Below are positions 4,681 to 5,170 of a DNA stretch of 5,170 nt, in pieces. Every line of letters starts with the position of its first letter. Position 1 is the first letter of the stretch. Where the stretch lies: NCBI GenBank assembly GCA_019747615.1, contig JAIEQQ010000327.1, forward strand, positions 1-5,170, given 5' to 3'. A program made the translations under genes and the position numbers. The DNA is from Phycisphaerales bacterium. GTDB lineage: Bacteria; Planctomycetota; Phycisphaerae; Phycisphaerales; UBA1924. The notes under the pieces are model-generated. The model had not been told where the DNA came from, ran no database searches, and saw nothing but the letters and a program-made list of their open reading frames with translations.

Positions 4681-5170
4681 TTAGCCCTTGAAGATCTTCT
4701 TGAAGAACCCTCCGTTCGAGTCCGCGACGGTGCTGTTGCTTTCGGTCGCCGCCAGATCTCGGAGGAGCTTCTCTTGTTGTGATGTGAGCTTCTTTGGGAC
4801 AACGACCTTCACGATCACGACGAGATCGCCCTTGTCGTCGTTGTTACGAACGTCGGGCAGGCCGCGGCTTGGGATTCGGAAGATATCGCCGAACTGTGTC
4901 CCTCTGGGGATGGTCAGCTTCTCGCGTTCGTGATCGATGGTGGGGACTTCGATCTCGGCACCGAGAGCCGCTTGCGTGTACGCCAGGGGCATCTCGAGAA
5001 CCAGATCGTTGTTGTCGCGTTGGTAAACCTTGTGATCGCGGACGCGGACAACGACCATGAGGTCGCCCCGAACGCCCTCGCCCGATGGAGACTCTTCGGG
5101 CTGCGGCGGCTCGCCCTCGCTGCGGACGCGGACGGCTTGGCCGTCGTTGATGCCCGGCGGGATGCGGACC
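4681..5170 (-). CDS. dnaJ: Chaperone protein DnaJ, C-terminal part, 5' end outside the window
   Basis: The frame is open from the window's right edge to the TAA at 4681-4683, giving about 162 residues. The first in-frame ATG (5058) is internal. The visible part is the second half of the C-terminal substrate-binding region. VRIPPGINDGQAVRVRSEGE is followed by a Pro/Glu/Ser linker and GDLMVVVRVRDHKVYQRDNNDL, then MPLAYTQAALGAEIEVPTID and LTIPRGTQFGDIFRIPSRGLPDV, ending GDLVVIVKVVVPKKLTSQQEKLLRDL. These align block for block with the DnaJ C-terminus. The J domain and any zinc-finger region are off the window, so a full type I DnaJ and a CbpA-like form cannot be told apart. The tail ends GGFFKKIFKG, with aromatic and basic residues. 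DnaJ delivers unfolded clients to DnaK and stimulates its ATPase. It heads a same-strand run with grpE and the FmdB-like gene. Confidence 0.95.
   Translation of the reverse strand, partial: VRIPPGINDGQAVRVRSEGEPPQPEESPSGEGVRGDLMVVVRVRDHKVYQRDNNDLVLEMPLAYTQAALGAEIEVPTIDHEREKLTIPRGTQFGDIFRIPSRGLPDVRNNDDKGDLVVIVKVVVPKKLTSQQEKLLRDLAATESNSTVADSNGGFFKKIFKG

Noticed and set aside
4444..4802. Small open frames across the dnaJ-grpE spacer, such as 4444-4647 and 4368-4586
   Set aside because: They run across the hairpin repeats and encode Pro/Arg/Ser-rich peptides with no ribosome binding site. The palindromic element explains the sequence better.

Overview
This is a GC-rich bacterial chromosomal window with six protein-coding genes, two of them cut by the window edges. 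There are no RNA genes, CRISPR arrays or transposase genes that I can see. The gene mix suggests a member of the Planctomycetota, perhaps Phycisphaerae-like. The reasons are a dnaJ-grpE-FmdB zinc-ribbon order, weak Shine-Dalgarno sequences, and a hairpin-rich intergenic repeat of a kind I associate with that and neighbouring phyla. This placement is inference and was not checked by any search.

Layout from left to right: (1) the 3' part of truD, tRNA pseudouridine synthase D, on the + strand (to 647). (2) A 147-bp convergent gap (648-794) with an imperfect long inverted repeat and a 21-bp tandem duplication. (3) A lipoprotein-type N-acetylmuramoyl-L-alanine amidase on the - strand (795-1940). 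(4) A 23-bp sequence at 1924-1946 with 9-bp perfect inverted arms, which holds the start codons of both the amidase and the next gene. (5) A class A beta-lactamase-like serine hydrolase on the + strand (1930-3318). (6) A 103-bp convergent gap with a hairpin and a 10-bp palindrome. (7) A - strand chaperone cluster, read right to left: the C-terminal part of dnaJ (4681 to the window end), grpE (3881-4447) and an FmdB-type zinc-ribbon protein (3422-3859). The dnaJ-grpE spacer (4448-4680, 233 bp) carries three consecutive GC-rich hairpins that look like a dispersed palindromic element. It is the longest gene-free stretch in the window.

Two functional themes stand out. DnaJ and GrpE are the co-chaperones of DnaK (J-domain ATPase stimulation and nucleotide exchange), and the FmdB-like protein follows in the same direction 21 bp downstream of grpE. 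The amidase and the serine hydrolase both belong to families that act on peptidoglycan or related substrates, and they diverge from one shared start site with no intergenic promoter space. The most unusual features are that twin-start palindrome and the serine hydrolase itself, which is longer than class A enzymes, has no visible signal peptide, and has no recognisable general-base Glu motif.
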